Source: Bifidobacteriaceae bacterium
GTDB taxonomy: Bacteria; Actinomycetota; Actinomycetes; Actinomycetales; Bifidobacteriaceae
Assembly (NCBI GenBank): GCA_029227215.1
Contig: JAQXZM010000126.1
Coordinates: 1 to 40,183, forward strand
DNA length: 40,183 bases
Reading direction: 5' to 3'
Below the pieces are notes generated by a model. It was not told the DNA's origin, searched no databases, and saw only the letters and a list, made by a program, of their open reading frames with translations. This document shows positions 1 through 9,464 of this stretch, one piece after another. Numbering within the stretch: the stretch's first letter is position 1; every line of letters starts with the position of its first letter. The position numbers and the translations under genes were made by a program.

Positions 1-294
1 GCCATCTCGCACGGCGAGGGCCGCTTCGTGGCCTCCGACGACGTGCTCGCCTCCCTCAAGGCGAACGGGCAGATCGCCACGCAGTACGTGGGCGAGGACG
101 GCGTGCCGAGCATGGACCTCGACGTGAACCCGAACGGCTCGCTGCTCTCCATCGAGGGCATCACGAGCCCCGACGGCCGCGTGCTGGGCAAGATGGGCCA
201 CTCCGAGCGCACCGGCGAGAACGTGTACCGCAATGTGCCCGGCGACAAGTTCCAGCCGCTGTTCGAAGGCGGCGTGGAGTACTTCACCGCCTAG
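1..294 (+). CDS. purL: Phosphoribosylformylglycinamidine synthase, C-terminal fragment (5' truncated by window)
   Basis: Open frame from base 1, AISHGEGRFV...GRVLGKMGHSERTGENVYRN, typical of the PurL glutaminase C-terminus; stop at 292-294. Confidence 0.9.
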   Translation, partial: AISHGEGRFVASDDVLASLKANGQIATQYVGEDGVPSMDLDVNPNGSLLSIEGITSPDGRVLGKMGHSERTGENVYRNVPGDKFQPLFEGGVEYFTA

Positions 295-309
295 CGATAG
301 CGCTACACA

Positions 310-341
310 GGTATTGCTGGCTCTTGCCAGTCAGCAATACC
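310..341. terminator. Hairpin downstream of purL (GGTATTGCTG...CAGCAATACC)
   Basis: 10-bp perfect inverted repeat between convergent genes; no strong T-tract. Confidence 0.45.
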
Positions 342-414
342 GCCAACTTGGGGTTTTGGCCAGCATTGTGCGGTTTCCCGTGCCGGATGCCGGCTGAAAC
401 CCCAAGTTCGGCGG
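341..414. repeat. Palindromic intergenic repeat, copy 1
   Basis: CGCCAACTTGGGGTTTTGGCCAGCA ... TGCCGGCTGAAACCCCAAGTTCGGCG; same layout as the copies near 25.6-26.1 kb. Confidence 0.7.
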
Positions 415-418
415 ATGG

Positions 419-1705
419 TTATTCGCTGCTGCTGGCGCTGGCAGTGCTGCTGGCGCTATCGCTGTCGCTGGCACTGTCGGAGAGAAGCAGCACGTCCACG
501 CTGCTCGTGCCGTCGTTGTTCGCCACTGTGAGCGTGTAGCCATCTTTGGAAGCGAAGGTGGTGGAGCCGTCCGCCGCGCTCTCCACCGTCCAACCCATGT
601 CTTTGCACTGGGAGACGTAGGCATCGTAGACGCTGTCGTCATCGGTCTTGACGATGGAGAACGCCATGCCCTCGTCGGTTTCCCTCACGTTGTAATACAC
701 CTGCGACGATGCGGGCTCGGGGATGCGAGCGGAGATATCATCGCTGGGCCAGCCGCCGATGGTGCTTTCCGTGGTTTCGGTGGCGGAGTTCGAGGTGAAC
801 GAATAAGCGTAGTCATCGATGTGGCCGGCACTCGTGTCCACGCTGGTGAGGCTCAGGGAGATCGGGCGGAATGCGTCCATCTGGCTCACATCGGTCAATT
901 CGTAGCCGCCCAGCACGCAGGTGGCGGTTTGACCCTCCGCGCCGGATGCGGAGTATGAGGTTCCCGTGCATCCGATCTGCCATGTGGCGAGTTCGGTGTC
1001 GTCAATGTCGCTGCTGATGCTGCCGCCGCTCGCAGTAATGGCCGCTTTCACGTCGCTTGCGGACGCGGAGCTCTTGAGTGAATAGATGACCGAGAAGCTT
1101 TTGATTGGCACGCCCATCGAGTTGGTGTAGCGCAGCGCAAGCTTGCCATTGGTGGAGACGGCGGACCACGCAATCGACTGGCTGTTGCCAAAGTCCGCGG
1201 TGCCGTTCGTGCCATCCAGCTGATAAGTGGCGCCCACACGTTCCAAGGTGGCGCTGGAAGTGCCGGATGGCGCGTCGGACGGTGTGGACCAATCGGTGGA
1301 ATACGCGGATTCGTCCTCGCTGGCAGACGTGCGCGATGCAAGGAATACGATGATGCCAATGACCGCCGCGACGAGCAAAATCCCCAGCACGACGCCCACC
1401 GCCTGAGCGACCTTGACATTGCGCGGGGTGTCCGTGGTCTTGGCGGCACCGGACTTGGTAGCGCTGGTCTTCGTCATGGTGGTTTTGGATTCGGTGGATT
1501 TCACGGCCTTTGTCTTCTTCCTGGAGTTATTGAAGACATCAGTTTCTTCCGATCCGTCTTGTTTGCCGGACTCGTCGGCCTTGCCAGGCTTCACGAGGTC
1601 CTCTGTTTTCTCGGAGTTATCAGAGTTGCCAGAATTACCAGTTGCAAGGGCATCCGCCTCACCGGATTCCTCACCGTGGTCGTCACTGTGGCGAAACAGC
1701 GCCAT
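419..1705 (-). CDS. Single-TM membrane protein with acidic/Ser/Thr-rich N-terminus and Ser-Ala-Asp-rich C-terminal tail
   Basis: ORF with start ATG at 1705 preceded by AGGGAGGAAACG; TM segment VGVVLGILLVAAVIGIIVFLA; tail DSASDSDSASSTASASSSE. Confidence 0.8.
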   Translation of the reverse strand: MALFRHSDDHGEESGEADALATGNSGNSDNSEKTEDLVKPGKADESGKQDGSEETDVFNNSRKKTKAVKSTESKTTMTKTSATKSGAAKTTDTPRNVKVAQAVGVVLGILLVAAVIGIIVFLASRTSASEDESAYSTDWSTPSDAPSGTSSATLERVGATYQLDGTNGTADFGNSQSIAWSAVSTNGKLALRYTNSMGVPIKSFSVIYSLKSSASASDVKAAITASGGSISSDIDDTELATWQIGCTGTSYSASGAEGQTATCVLGGYELTDVSQMDAFRPISLSLTSVDTSAGHIDDYAYSFTSNSATETTESTIGGWPSDDISARIPEPASSQVYYNVRETDEGMAFSIVKTDDDSVYDAYVSQCKDMGWTVESAADGSTTFASKDGYTLTVANNDGTSSVDVLLLSDSASDSDSASSTASASSSE

Positions 1706-1756
1706 CGTTTCCTCCCTTGGGATCAGCGTTTGCACTCACACAAGCGTCCGTGAACC

Positions 1757-4700
1757 TCATTGTGCATTCCTACACCGTGCATTCCTACACCGTGCATTCC
1801 TACGCAAGCATAGCCACCTTAACGCAAACCGAGAACCATGATTGCCTCTCATTCTGCCCATATCCGCATGTTTCCCAGTGACTTGCCAATGCTCCACGGC
1901 CCACCCGCATCCAGGCATTCGACCGCTTTCGTCGTCACCGCGCTTGCGACGCATCATGCGGCTTGCAAGGGCCGTGCACGAGGGGACGCCGATTGCAACG
2001 GCAAGCGCTGCAGCCAAGAACAACGAGCCGCTCCCCTGATATGTGGTTGCGCCATCAGATGACGGGGCTGCGCCTCCGGGCAGCATCCAGCCTCGCTGCA
2101 CCGCTTGGACATTCGCCTGCGCTTCCGCGATGTTCCCGGCCTTGTCGGTAGCGATGACGCGCACGTCGTGGGTCCTGCCGTCCTGGGGCAGACCCGCCGA
2201 AGCGCCATCGGCATCGTCGGCGGTATCCGCCTCCCATTGCTTCGCCGTGGTGCCATCGACGCGCAGCTCCACATGATCCATTGCCATCGCATCATACACA
2301 TGGATGGTGCCTGCCGCTCCCACATGCGCCTGAGGTGGCGTGGAGTCCACCGCGAAGGTCAGTTCGGCGGATGCCGTGGCATCGCCATCATGCACAGCCC
2401 CGAGGCGGGCATTGTCGGAATGGTTGCCCGCCTCATCGGTGGAAGCGACCAGTACCCGATACCACCCATCCTGCGCGAAAGCATCAGCGGGTATCACATA
2501 ACGTGTGAGACTCCATCCACCGCTCTCGCCCACGACCGTCTCGTACTCACCGGTTTCAAGCATGCGCACGGAGTCTCCGCACGCCACGCGGATGTTCGTG
2601 GAGCCAGATTTCAAGCCGGATGCATTGATCTCATCAATCTCCATCTGCCTCCCTGCGCGCAGGAAGGTGCCGTTCGCCGCTTGTGTGCCAGGCGGGAAGG
2701 CATAGGTGGAACCGAATCGGTTGATGGAGAACCGCACTCGCCGGCTCGTGGCATTCCCGGCACGATCATGTGCCGACACCTGCAACTCGTACACGTCATC
2801 ATGAGCGCGGTCGTGCACGAAGTCCTCGAATGTGAGCGTCTCGCCGGTGCTGCTGGGCGCCACGTCGACCCGTGGGGTCACGTCGCCACGTCGCACACCC
2901 ACGAGACCCCAGTCAACACCGCCGTCGAGCAGCGGCTCGTCCACGCGGATCGTCACACGCACGTCACCCGCATACGCATGGGAGTCCTCCACACCACCGA
3001 TGCTGATCACCGGTGCCGTGGAGTCAAGGGTGAATCGGGGTATCGAGGCCGGCATGGCGGAATTGTCCGCTTTGTCTATCGCTTCCAAGTGCATCGAATA
3101 GGTGCCCTCCCTCGACCAGGAAAATGTGGCGCTCCACTGCCCGTCCGTGGTATGCGTCCATGCGAGCGTCGGTGACTCATGTACGGGAACGCCCGATGGA
3201 TCGCGTCCATCGACGATGAGCTGCGCAATGCCCGCTTGCGGGTTGCGTTCCGTGCATCCGACGAGCACCTGCACGCTGCCCGAGATGTACACCGTGGTGC
3301 CGTTCGCGATGCTGTTCACGATTCCGTGATTGGTTCCCATCGGTCCGTGATCGGTTCCCGTAGGCGGGCTGAGCAAGGTCATCGTCAATTGGGGCGCATG
3401 CGTATCCACCACGAAACTCACATGGCTGGCATTCGCCGGGGCATCCGTTGAGGAATACGCAGAGGAATCCACTGAGGATTCTGCCGAGGATCCCGCCGAG
3501 GAATTTGTAGGAGAACCTGGAGCCCCTGGCAATGGACTCGCCCATGCTGTGACATCCCATTGACCATCACCCTCGGCAACGAACGCATAGGTGCCGGTGA
3601 CGCCCACGCACATGGTGGAAACGGAACCACCGCCTCGCCCGCTTGGAGCACAAGAGAGTTGCAAATCCCGTGCCAGCACATTGTGCACTACACGCCCGTC
3701 GATCACTGCCACGGCGACCACACGCCCCGGATCGGCACGCTGGATGATGTCCAGCGTCGCGTCTCGCATCTGCACCACCACGCGCGGCGCCCGTGAGCAA
3801 TACCCGGCAGCGGTGCCGCACTCCTCATGCCTCACGCTGACGGAAGGAGCGTTGGTCTGCATGACAATGCCGTTCACATCTGTGAGTGCGGAACCGCCCT
3901 CAGCCCGCCTATCATCAGCGCCATCAGTGCCATCAGTACCATCAGTACCAGGCGTCGCATCTGCTGCATTCGATCGGGCAAGCGCATCGGCAAGCGTCAC
4001 GGTGGTGGCATTCCCCGCCTTGTCACGCACGCGGATGCCGAGATGCGTCGCATCCCAGCGGTGCTCCCCTGCGGCGAAGCTCACGGTCAGCGTACTTCGC
4101 CCCGATGTGATGTCAGTGCTACGCGACTCCATTGATCGCGACTCCATTGATCGCGGCTCTACCGATGCACTTCCGCCAACGAGCGCAGCGCCCGTTGCGA
4201 GCACCTCACCGTCTGCCGCCATGCCGCCTACAGACGTATCGTCTACAGGCATTGTGTCTACATACGCTGTGCCGTCCGCACCGCATTCGTTCGCCTCCGC
4301 ACATACCAGCCGCGCATCCAGCAGGCCGGATCTTGCATCCGCTACATCGCTGACAATGATTCGGAATCCTGGCCGCACGCGCAGCCAGTCACCCAACCGC
4401 CCATAGTCGCCTTCGAGATGAATGGCTCCAATCATCGGCGGTGTGACATCGATGACGAACTCACACGCTGGCATATCACCCTTCACCTCATGGCAGGCAT
4501 GCACAGCGTTGCGATCGCCCAGCAAGCCCTGGTACTCCGCCGTGTAGCGGTATGTTCCTTCATGCACATGCAGAGCCGTGGCGTTCATGGCAGCGGCTGA
4601 TGTGCCAGATGAATCATCAGTCGACTCACCAGATGGATCATCAGACGGCGCTTCGTCCAACCGGCATTCAGCCACCCATACGTCGGATATCTGTTCCCCG

Positions 4701-6436
4701 GATATCTGTGACTCAGGCAGCTGCGAATCAGACACCTGTGCATCGGGCGCAGACGTATCGGGCATCTGCGCATCACGCGAATCCGAATCATTGGAGCCAA
4801 GCGTACCGGCGGAGCCAAGCGTGTCGGCGGAATCCTGGAGATGGTCGGCATCCACGGAACCCTCGGTACCAGCAACGGACGCACGAGTCCACTCGCTCCA
4901 TGTGCACCGCTTCGTCCAATCGGATTCCCGCGCCGAATCCGCACCTTCCGACAGACCTTTCAGAATCTGCGGAGCGTGAGCGGTTTGCTGCATGGTGTGA
5001 GCAGTCTGGTAGAAGGCGAACCATCGGTCGGTCACCTCAAGACCAATCTTCACTGGCGTTGAGAAGTAGTATCCGGATTCTTGCTGCGCCGCATCAATAG
5101 CCCCATCAGCAGACTCATCAGCAATAGCAGACGCCGCACTCTCGTCGTCATTCATCCGAGTGACGCTCACGGCGAGTCCCCTATGCGGAGTCCCGCCCTG
5201 GTCGAGAATCACGGCATCGCCATCTGGCTTTGCATGGGAATCCTTCAATACCTGCGTAAGCGGCTGCGTGATCTGCTGCGTCTGCGACTGCTCTTGCTTA
5301 TTGGTGTCCGTATCCTGCTTGGTGTCCGTATCCTGCGTGTAGTTGGTTTCCGTCTGGTTGGTATCCGTGTGATCAGCATCCTCCTGGTCAGTATCCGTCT
5401 GCTGAATTGCCTCCCGCGAAGCGTCAGCCTTCGCCGCGATAATCTCCACCGAGAAGTCTGACCAAAAGTACATGCCTTCCGCCGTGATGGTGAATGTCGC
5501 CGAATCACTATCAGCGAGCGAAGCTTCCAACACGGTTGCCTTACCAATCACATTACCGTCCAGATCCTTGGGAGCCGGAACGTGCAATCGCGCAATCATC
5601 GGCTTGCTACTCGTCGCATTGCCCGATTCCCGCCCGTTATCAGTCTGATCCGTATCGCCGCTCTGATCCGTATCGCCGCTGTTCCGCTGCGTATTATCAT
5701 CGTTCCGCGTCGTATCGCCGCTATCTTGCTGCGCATAGCCACCAGGCTGACTGTCGATGCCGGACGCCCTATCGATACCGGAATGACCCGTATCATTGCT
5801 GACGTGCCCCGCATCGGTCCCCGCATGCCCCGCATCTTCGGAGGTTGCATCAGACGCATCGACCGTCGTCGATACCGTGATGCGCAGTTGTGCGGGCGCG
5901 CCATCCTTGCCGAAAGCGGTCACCTTCCGACCTTGAAACGCCACCGGTCCTGTCTGGTATCCCGTGCCTTCCACCCAGGCATGCACGGCGAAGTCCGCAT
6001 CCATACCCGTACCCGTCGTATCCGAGCCACCGCGGGTATCGGTACCCGTAGAGACGGAAGGATGTGTACCTGCATCAGCGGAAGACGGCCCATCGGATGG
6101 CGTTGCATCAGAGGGAGATGCAGTGGACACCAATGAATCAGAGGCAGCATCCTGCGCATGCGACCGCGGCGATGCCATGCCGATTGCCAGCCATGCGATG
6201 CCAAGCATCGCTGCGATGAACACCACCGCGAGCGCACCATGCACAGTGCGGCGAGCCGCTGCCCCTTGCGCTTGCTTCCGCGCAACCATGCGAGCGCCAA
6301 ACCTGCCGCCGTGTTTTATCACGCCATTCTTGTCGGCATCCGGCCAGCTGGCATCCGCCCTGTTGTCATCCTGCCTACTGACCTCCGACTTGACGGCATC
6401 CGCCTTGATGCCGATCTGTCTGATGATGTTCTTCAT
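1757..6436 (-). CDS. Very large (1559 aa) surface-exposed protein with repeated Ig-like segments, N-terminal TM and C-terminal TM
   Basis: Recurrent VDSTAPxIxI / VDTHAPQLTM / VDSTPPQAHV motifs with following DKAGN motifs typical of bacterial Ig-like domains; TM near both ends; ATGA overlap with upstream ORF. Confidence 0.85.
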   Translation of the reverse strand: MKNIIRQIGIKADAVKSEVSRQDDNRADASWPDADKNGVIKHGGRFGARMVARKQAQGAAARRTVHGALAVVFIAAMLGIAWLAIGMASPRSHAQDAASDSLVSTASPSDATPSDGPSSADAGTHPSVSTGTDTRGGSDTTGTGMDADFAVHAWVEGTGYQTGPVAFQGRKVTAFGKDGAPAQLRITVSTTVDASDATSEDAGHAGTDAGHVSNDTGHSGIDRASGIDSQPGGYAQQDSGDTTRNDDNTQRNSGDTDQSGDTDQTDNGRESGNATSSKPMIARLHVPAPKDLDGNVIGKATVLEASLADSDSATFTITAEGMYFWSDFSVEIIAAKADASREAIQQTDTDQEDADHTDTNQTETNYTQDTDTKQDTDTNKQEQSQTQQITQPLTQVLKDSHAKPDGDAVILDQGGTPHRGLAVSVTRMNDDESAASAIADESADGAIDAAQQESGYYFSTPVKIGLEVTDRWFAFYQTAHTMQQTAHAPQILKGLSEGADSARESDWTKRCTWSEWTRASVAGTEGSVDADHLQDSADTLGSAGTLGSNDSDSRDAQMPDTSAPDAQVSDSQLPESQISGEQISDVWVAECRLDEAPSDDPSGESTDDSSGTSAAAMNATALHVHEGTYRYTAEYQGLLGDRNAVHACHEVKGDMPACEFVIDVTPPMIGAIHLEGDYGRLGDWLRVRPGFRIIVSDVADARSGLLDARLVCAEANECGADGTAYVDTMPVDDTSVGGMAADGEVLATGAALVGGSASVEPRSMESRSMESRSTDITSGRSTLTVSFAAGEHRWDATHLGIRVRDKAGNATTVTLADALARSNAADATPGTDGTDGTDGADDRRAEGGSALTDVNGIVMQTNAPSVSVRHEECGTAAGYCSRAPRVVVQMRDATLDIIQRADPGRVVAVAVIDGRVVHNVLARDLQLSCAPSGRGGGSVSTMCVGVTGTYAFVAEGDGQWDVTAWASPLPGAPGSPTNSSAGSSAESSVDSSAYSSTDAPANASHVSFVVDTHAPQLTMTLLSPPTGTDHGPMGTNHGIVNSIANGTTVYISGSVQVLVGCTERNPQAGIAQLIVDGRDPSGVPVHESPTLAWTHTTDGQWSATFSWSREGTYSMHLEAIDKADNSAMPASIPRFTLDSTAPVISIGGVEDSHAYAGDVRVTIRVDEPLLDGGVDWGLVGVRRGDVTPRVDVAPSSTGETLTFEDFVHDRAHDDVYELQVSAHDRAGNATSRRVRFSINRFGSTYAFPPGTQAANGTFLRAGRQMEIDEINASGLKSGSTNIRVACGDSVRMLETGEYETVVGESGGWSLTRYVIPADAFAQDGWYRVLVASTDEAGNHSDNARLGAVHDGDATASAELTFAVDSTPPQAHVGAAGTIHVYDAMAMDHVELRVDGTTAKQWEADTADDADGASAGLPQDGRTHDVRVIATDKAGNIAEAQANVQAVQRGWMLPGGAAPSSDGATTYQGSGSLFLAAALAVAIGVPSCTALASRMMRRKRGDDESGRMPGCGWAVEHWQVTGKHADMGRMRGNHGSRFALRWLCLRRNARCRNARCRNAQ
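1762..1806. repeat. 3 x 15-bp in-frame tandem repeat at the extreme C-terminus of the Ig-like protein
   Basis: GTGCATTCCTACACC x2 + GTGCATTCCTACGCA; encodes RNARCRNARCRNAQ. Confidence 0.9.
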
Positions 6437-7341
6437 GGCATGTTCCTTTCCATTGCTGTGCCATTCCGCGAAGCGCTATCTGCCAATGCGGCTCTAGCGT
6501 GATGAGCTGCCACCGTGTCATCGCCCGATGTGCCATCACTCGCCGCGTCATTACCCGCCGCGTCTTCGCTCGCCGCACTTTCATTCGGTGTACTTTCACC
6601 CACTGCACCATCACCCACTACTCCATCACACTGGTGTTGTTCCTTCCATCGTTCGCTTTCCACCAGTCGCCTCACCGAAGGCGACAGCACCGTGACATCG
6701 CAGTGTGCACCGCCACAGACCGTGACATCGCACAGCGCATCAGCACAAACCGTGGCGTCATCACATTCCGTCGCATCATCACGAACCGTCGTGGCGGACA
6801 CCGTCGCGTTGCAATCCGCTATTTCGCGATTCGCTGCATCATGACGCGCGGCATTCTCGACCTCAGAATCCATCCGTTCGGAATCCGCTACTTGTTCAGA
6901 ATCCAGTTGCATTGAATGCGATAGCCGTGGTTGCATTGCTTTCGGCTGCCACAGCAGTGATTTGCTATGCGGAGCGCTGACGCCCTCTCGATGACTGCGT
7001 TGGTACGCCTGCACCTCATTGCGCTGCTGCGTGCCGTTCAACGCGGCGCGCGTCGCATGGATGTCCCACGTCACATACATCACCGACGCGCACACGCTGA
7101 TGATGAATCCCACCGCAAGCGCACCCCATGACATCATGAGCCAAGCTTGCGCCATGGTGATCTCCGTCGAGAAGATGTGCAATGAACGAACCTGTGTCTC
7201 TGGGATCTGCACCTCTGAGATCTGTGTCACTGGGATCTGTGTCACTGGGATCTGTGCCGCAGAGTGAATTGGTACCAATACCGCAAACCCCTGACCGGCA
7301 AACCGACCTGACGCAATCCGCGTCATCAACCTCATCATCAT
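6433..7341 (-). CDS. 302-aa single-TM protein of unknown function
   Basis: ATGA 4-bp overlaps with both the kinase (7338-7341) and the large Ig protein (6433-6436); one TM segment SWGALAVGFIISVCASVMYV. Confidence 0.75.
   Translation of the reverse strand: MMMRLMTRIASGRFAGQGFAVLVPIHSAAQIPVTQIPVTQISEVQIPETQVRSLHIFSTEITMAQAWLMMSWGALAVGFIISVCASVMYVTWDIHATRAALNGTQQRNEVQAYQRSHREGVSAPHSKSLLWQPKAMQPRLSHSMQLDSEQVADSERMDSEVENAARHDAANREIADCNATVSATTVRDDATECDDATVCADALCDVTVCGGAHCDVTVLSPSVRRLVESERWKEQHQCDGVVGDGAVGESTPNESAASEDAAGNDAASDGTSGDDTVAAHHARAALADSASRNGTAMERNMP
7201..7260. repeat. 4 x 15-bp in-frame tandem repeat in the 302-aa protein
   Basis: TGGGATCTGCACCTC / TGAGATCTGTGTCAC / TGGGATCTGTGTCAC / TGGGATCTGTGCCGC; encodes (Q-I-P-V-T)-like pentapeptides. 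Confidence 0.85.
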
Positions 7342-9464
7342 GAAACACCTCCTGCCGGTTCCTTGCTCTGCACGAATCCGGTCCCCTCTACGAACGCACT
7401 GCCCTGAGGCGCCGCCCCGTCACCCTGCGCCGTCTTATCACCCTGCGCTGCCTTATCACCCTGCGCCGCCTCATTACCCTGTGCCGCCTCGTCACCTGCG
7501 CCTGGGTCGGCGAATGCCTGTTCCACGGCTCGGTGTGCGTCATCCGCGGCACACAGCACGCGCTGTTTCATGTCAATCTGCTTGATTCCGATCGCCTCTG
7601 TGCGCACCGCCAACTGCGTGGCACTCGACTCCAATCCCTCCATGCGCTCCTGTGCGATGCCGTCGTAGCGGAAATGACGCGGGTACACCTGGAGCGCCAT
7701 GCCCGCCTGGCCCGCCGCCGTGAGCGCAACGACCGGATTCGCCTCGTTCCCCGCAGCGTCAATGAGCCGCTCCAGGTTCGCGAAATACCGCGCGTACAAA
7801 CCGCGGTCCGTGCCTTCGTTGACCCGTTGCACGATGCTGGTGGAGAAATCCGCAAGATCCGCATACACCTGTGCCGTGCCCACATCGGCAAAGCCACCTG
7901 CCTGCACCGCCTGCTTCATCCATAACGCGGCGCTTGCCATCGCATGCCCGCGCGGAGAGGATGCGCCGCCACCATCACTGCTTACATCATCACTGCTCGC
8001 GTCATCATTGCCGCCGATACCGCCGACACCACTCGCATCCGCGTAGTACCAATACAGCACGCCCATGTCGTAGCACAGCTGGCCCCAGCCATCATGTCCA
8101 CGCGCCAGTTCCTGCCCGTGGGCAGTCAATGCATCGGTGAGCGATGCCTCCTCCTGGGAGTCCAGCACACCGTCCGCTTTCGCCAGACGGATCATGCCTT
8201 CGTAAGGCTCCGTCTTCGCCGGCGATATATCGATGGCACGCTGGTAGGCCTGCCACGCCGCCGACGTGCTGGCAGCGAGCTCGGCGGTCATCATCCACTG
8301 TGAGTAATCGCTTGCCTGCGCTTGCTGAGCCGCCACCGCGCAGCAGGGCGACGCGCCCAGAGCAAGAGCCGCCGCGAGCGCGGTGATGCCGAACCCCTTC
8401 CACCGTTTGCGCAACGTTGCCTGATAGTCACCGTCATCGCAATGCGCGAGCGCATACGCCACATGAGCGCATGACGCGAAACGGTCACATGGGTTCGTCT
8501 CCATGCACCGCTCCACCACGTCGCGCAACCCCGGCGGGCATGCCACGCCATTCCAATCGATGCCGCGGCTTGGATGCCGCCCGGTGAGCGCCGCATACAT
8601 CGTGGCGCTCAGCGCATACACATCCACCCGCGGATCGTCCGCTGCACCACCTTCCTCGAATTGCTCAGGCGCACTGAACCCTGGCGTGCCTTTTCCGTTG
8701 AGCTGCGCCATCGATGCAGTATGCGCAATGCCAAAATCGATGAGGCGCACCCTGCCCTCGGGCGTGACCATGATGTTGCCGGGTTTGATGTCGCGATGCA
8801 CCACGGGAGGGGTCCTGCCATGCAGGTATTCGAGCACATCGCACAGTTGCAACGCCCAGTCCGTGACCGTTTCTGCCGATTGAGGCCCCGATCTCGCAAG
8901 CGCATCACGCAGCGTCATTCCCTCCACATAGTCCATGACCACATAGAGGAAACCACCATCCTCCACGAAATCCACGATGCGCGGAATGCATGGATGGTCG
9001 AAGCGCTTGATAAACGCGGCCTCCTCACGAAAGGCTTCCCGCATCTGGGACCCCGCATCATCAGCCGCATCATCAGCCATATCACCGGCAGCACCTGTCG
9101 TTGCACCGACCGCCGCGCGGCCGCCATTGGGATTGCTCCCGTCATCTCGCGCACGGCATTGCTTGACCGCCCACAGCTTGTTGAGCGTCACGTCACGCGC
9201 CGCGTACACGGTCGACATGCCGCCACGCCCCACGACCGACAGCAAGACGTACCGCCCGCCAATGATCCGCGCTCCATCGTGCGTGCCTGTGTGCATGCCC
9301 GTGTGCGTCTGCGTCACCTGTGTCTGCGACGCCACAGCATCCGACGCAGCCTCGTCTGGCGCCACAGCGCTCGACACAGCTGCGCACGACACAGCCCCGT
9401 CCGATATCACGGAACCCGAGACTGATCCACCCATTCCTCTGCTCGCTTTACTCGACGCGGTCAT
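7338..9464 (-). CDS. PknB-type serine/threonine protein kinase with C-terminal extension after a TM segment
   Basis: VGRGGMSTVYAARD, VVMDYVEG, VVHRDIKPGNIMV, LIDFGIAH, GTPGFSAPEQ kinase motifs. Confidence 0.95.
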   Translation of the reverse strand: MTASSKASRGMGGSVSGSVISDGAVSCAAVSSAVAPDEAASDAVASQTQVTQTHTGMHTGTHDGARIIGGRYVLLSVVGRGGMSTVYAARDVTLNKLWAVKQCRARDDGSNPNGGRAAVGATTGAAGDMADDAADDAGSQMREAFREEAAFIKRFDHPCIPRIVDFVEDGGFLYVVMDYVEGMTLRDALARSGPQSAETVTDWALQLCDVLEYLHGRTPPVVHRDIKPGNIMVTPEGRVRLIDFGIAHTASMAQLNGKGTPGFSAPEQFEEGGAADDPRVDVYALSATMYAALTGRHPSRGIDWNGVACPPGLRDVVERCMETNPCDRFASCAHVAYALAHCDDGDYQATLRKRWKGFGITALAAALALGASPCCAVAAQQAQASDYSQWMMTAELAASTSAAWQAYQRAIDISPAKTEPYEGMIRLAKADGVLDSQEEASLTDALTAHGQELARGHDGWGQLCYDMGVLYWYYADASGVGGIGGNDDASSDDVSSDGGGASSPRGHAMASAALWMKQAVQAGGFADVGTAQVYADLADFSTSIVQRVNEGTDRGLYARYFANLERLIDAAGNEANPVVALTAAGQAGMALQVYPRHFRYDGIAQERMEGLESSATQLAVRTEAIGIKQIDMKQRVLCAADDAHRAVEQAFADPGAGDEAAQGNEAAQGDKAAQGDKTAQGDGAAPQGSAFVEGTGFVQSKEPAGGVS
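7422..7493. repeat. 4 x 18-bp in-frame tandem repeat in the kinase C-terminus
   Basis: ACCCTGCGCCGTCTTATC-type units; encodes (E/K)AAQG(D/N) hexapeptides. Confidence 0.85.

Noticed and set aside
2105-3175. 356-aa plus-strand ORF inside the giant Ig-like gene
   Set aside because: Opposite frame of a 1559-aa ORF with recognisable Ig-like motifs
419-9464. Kinase operon as the bifidobacterial PFNA (pkb2-fn3-aaa-duf58-tgm) cluster
   Set aside because: No AAA/MoxR ATPase, DUF58 or transglutaminase genes adjacent; only the kinase plus large Ig-like protein theme is shared
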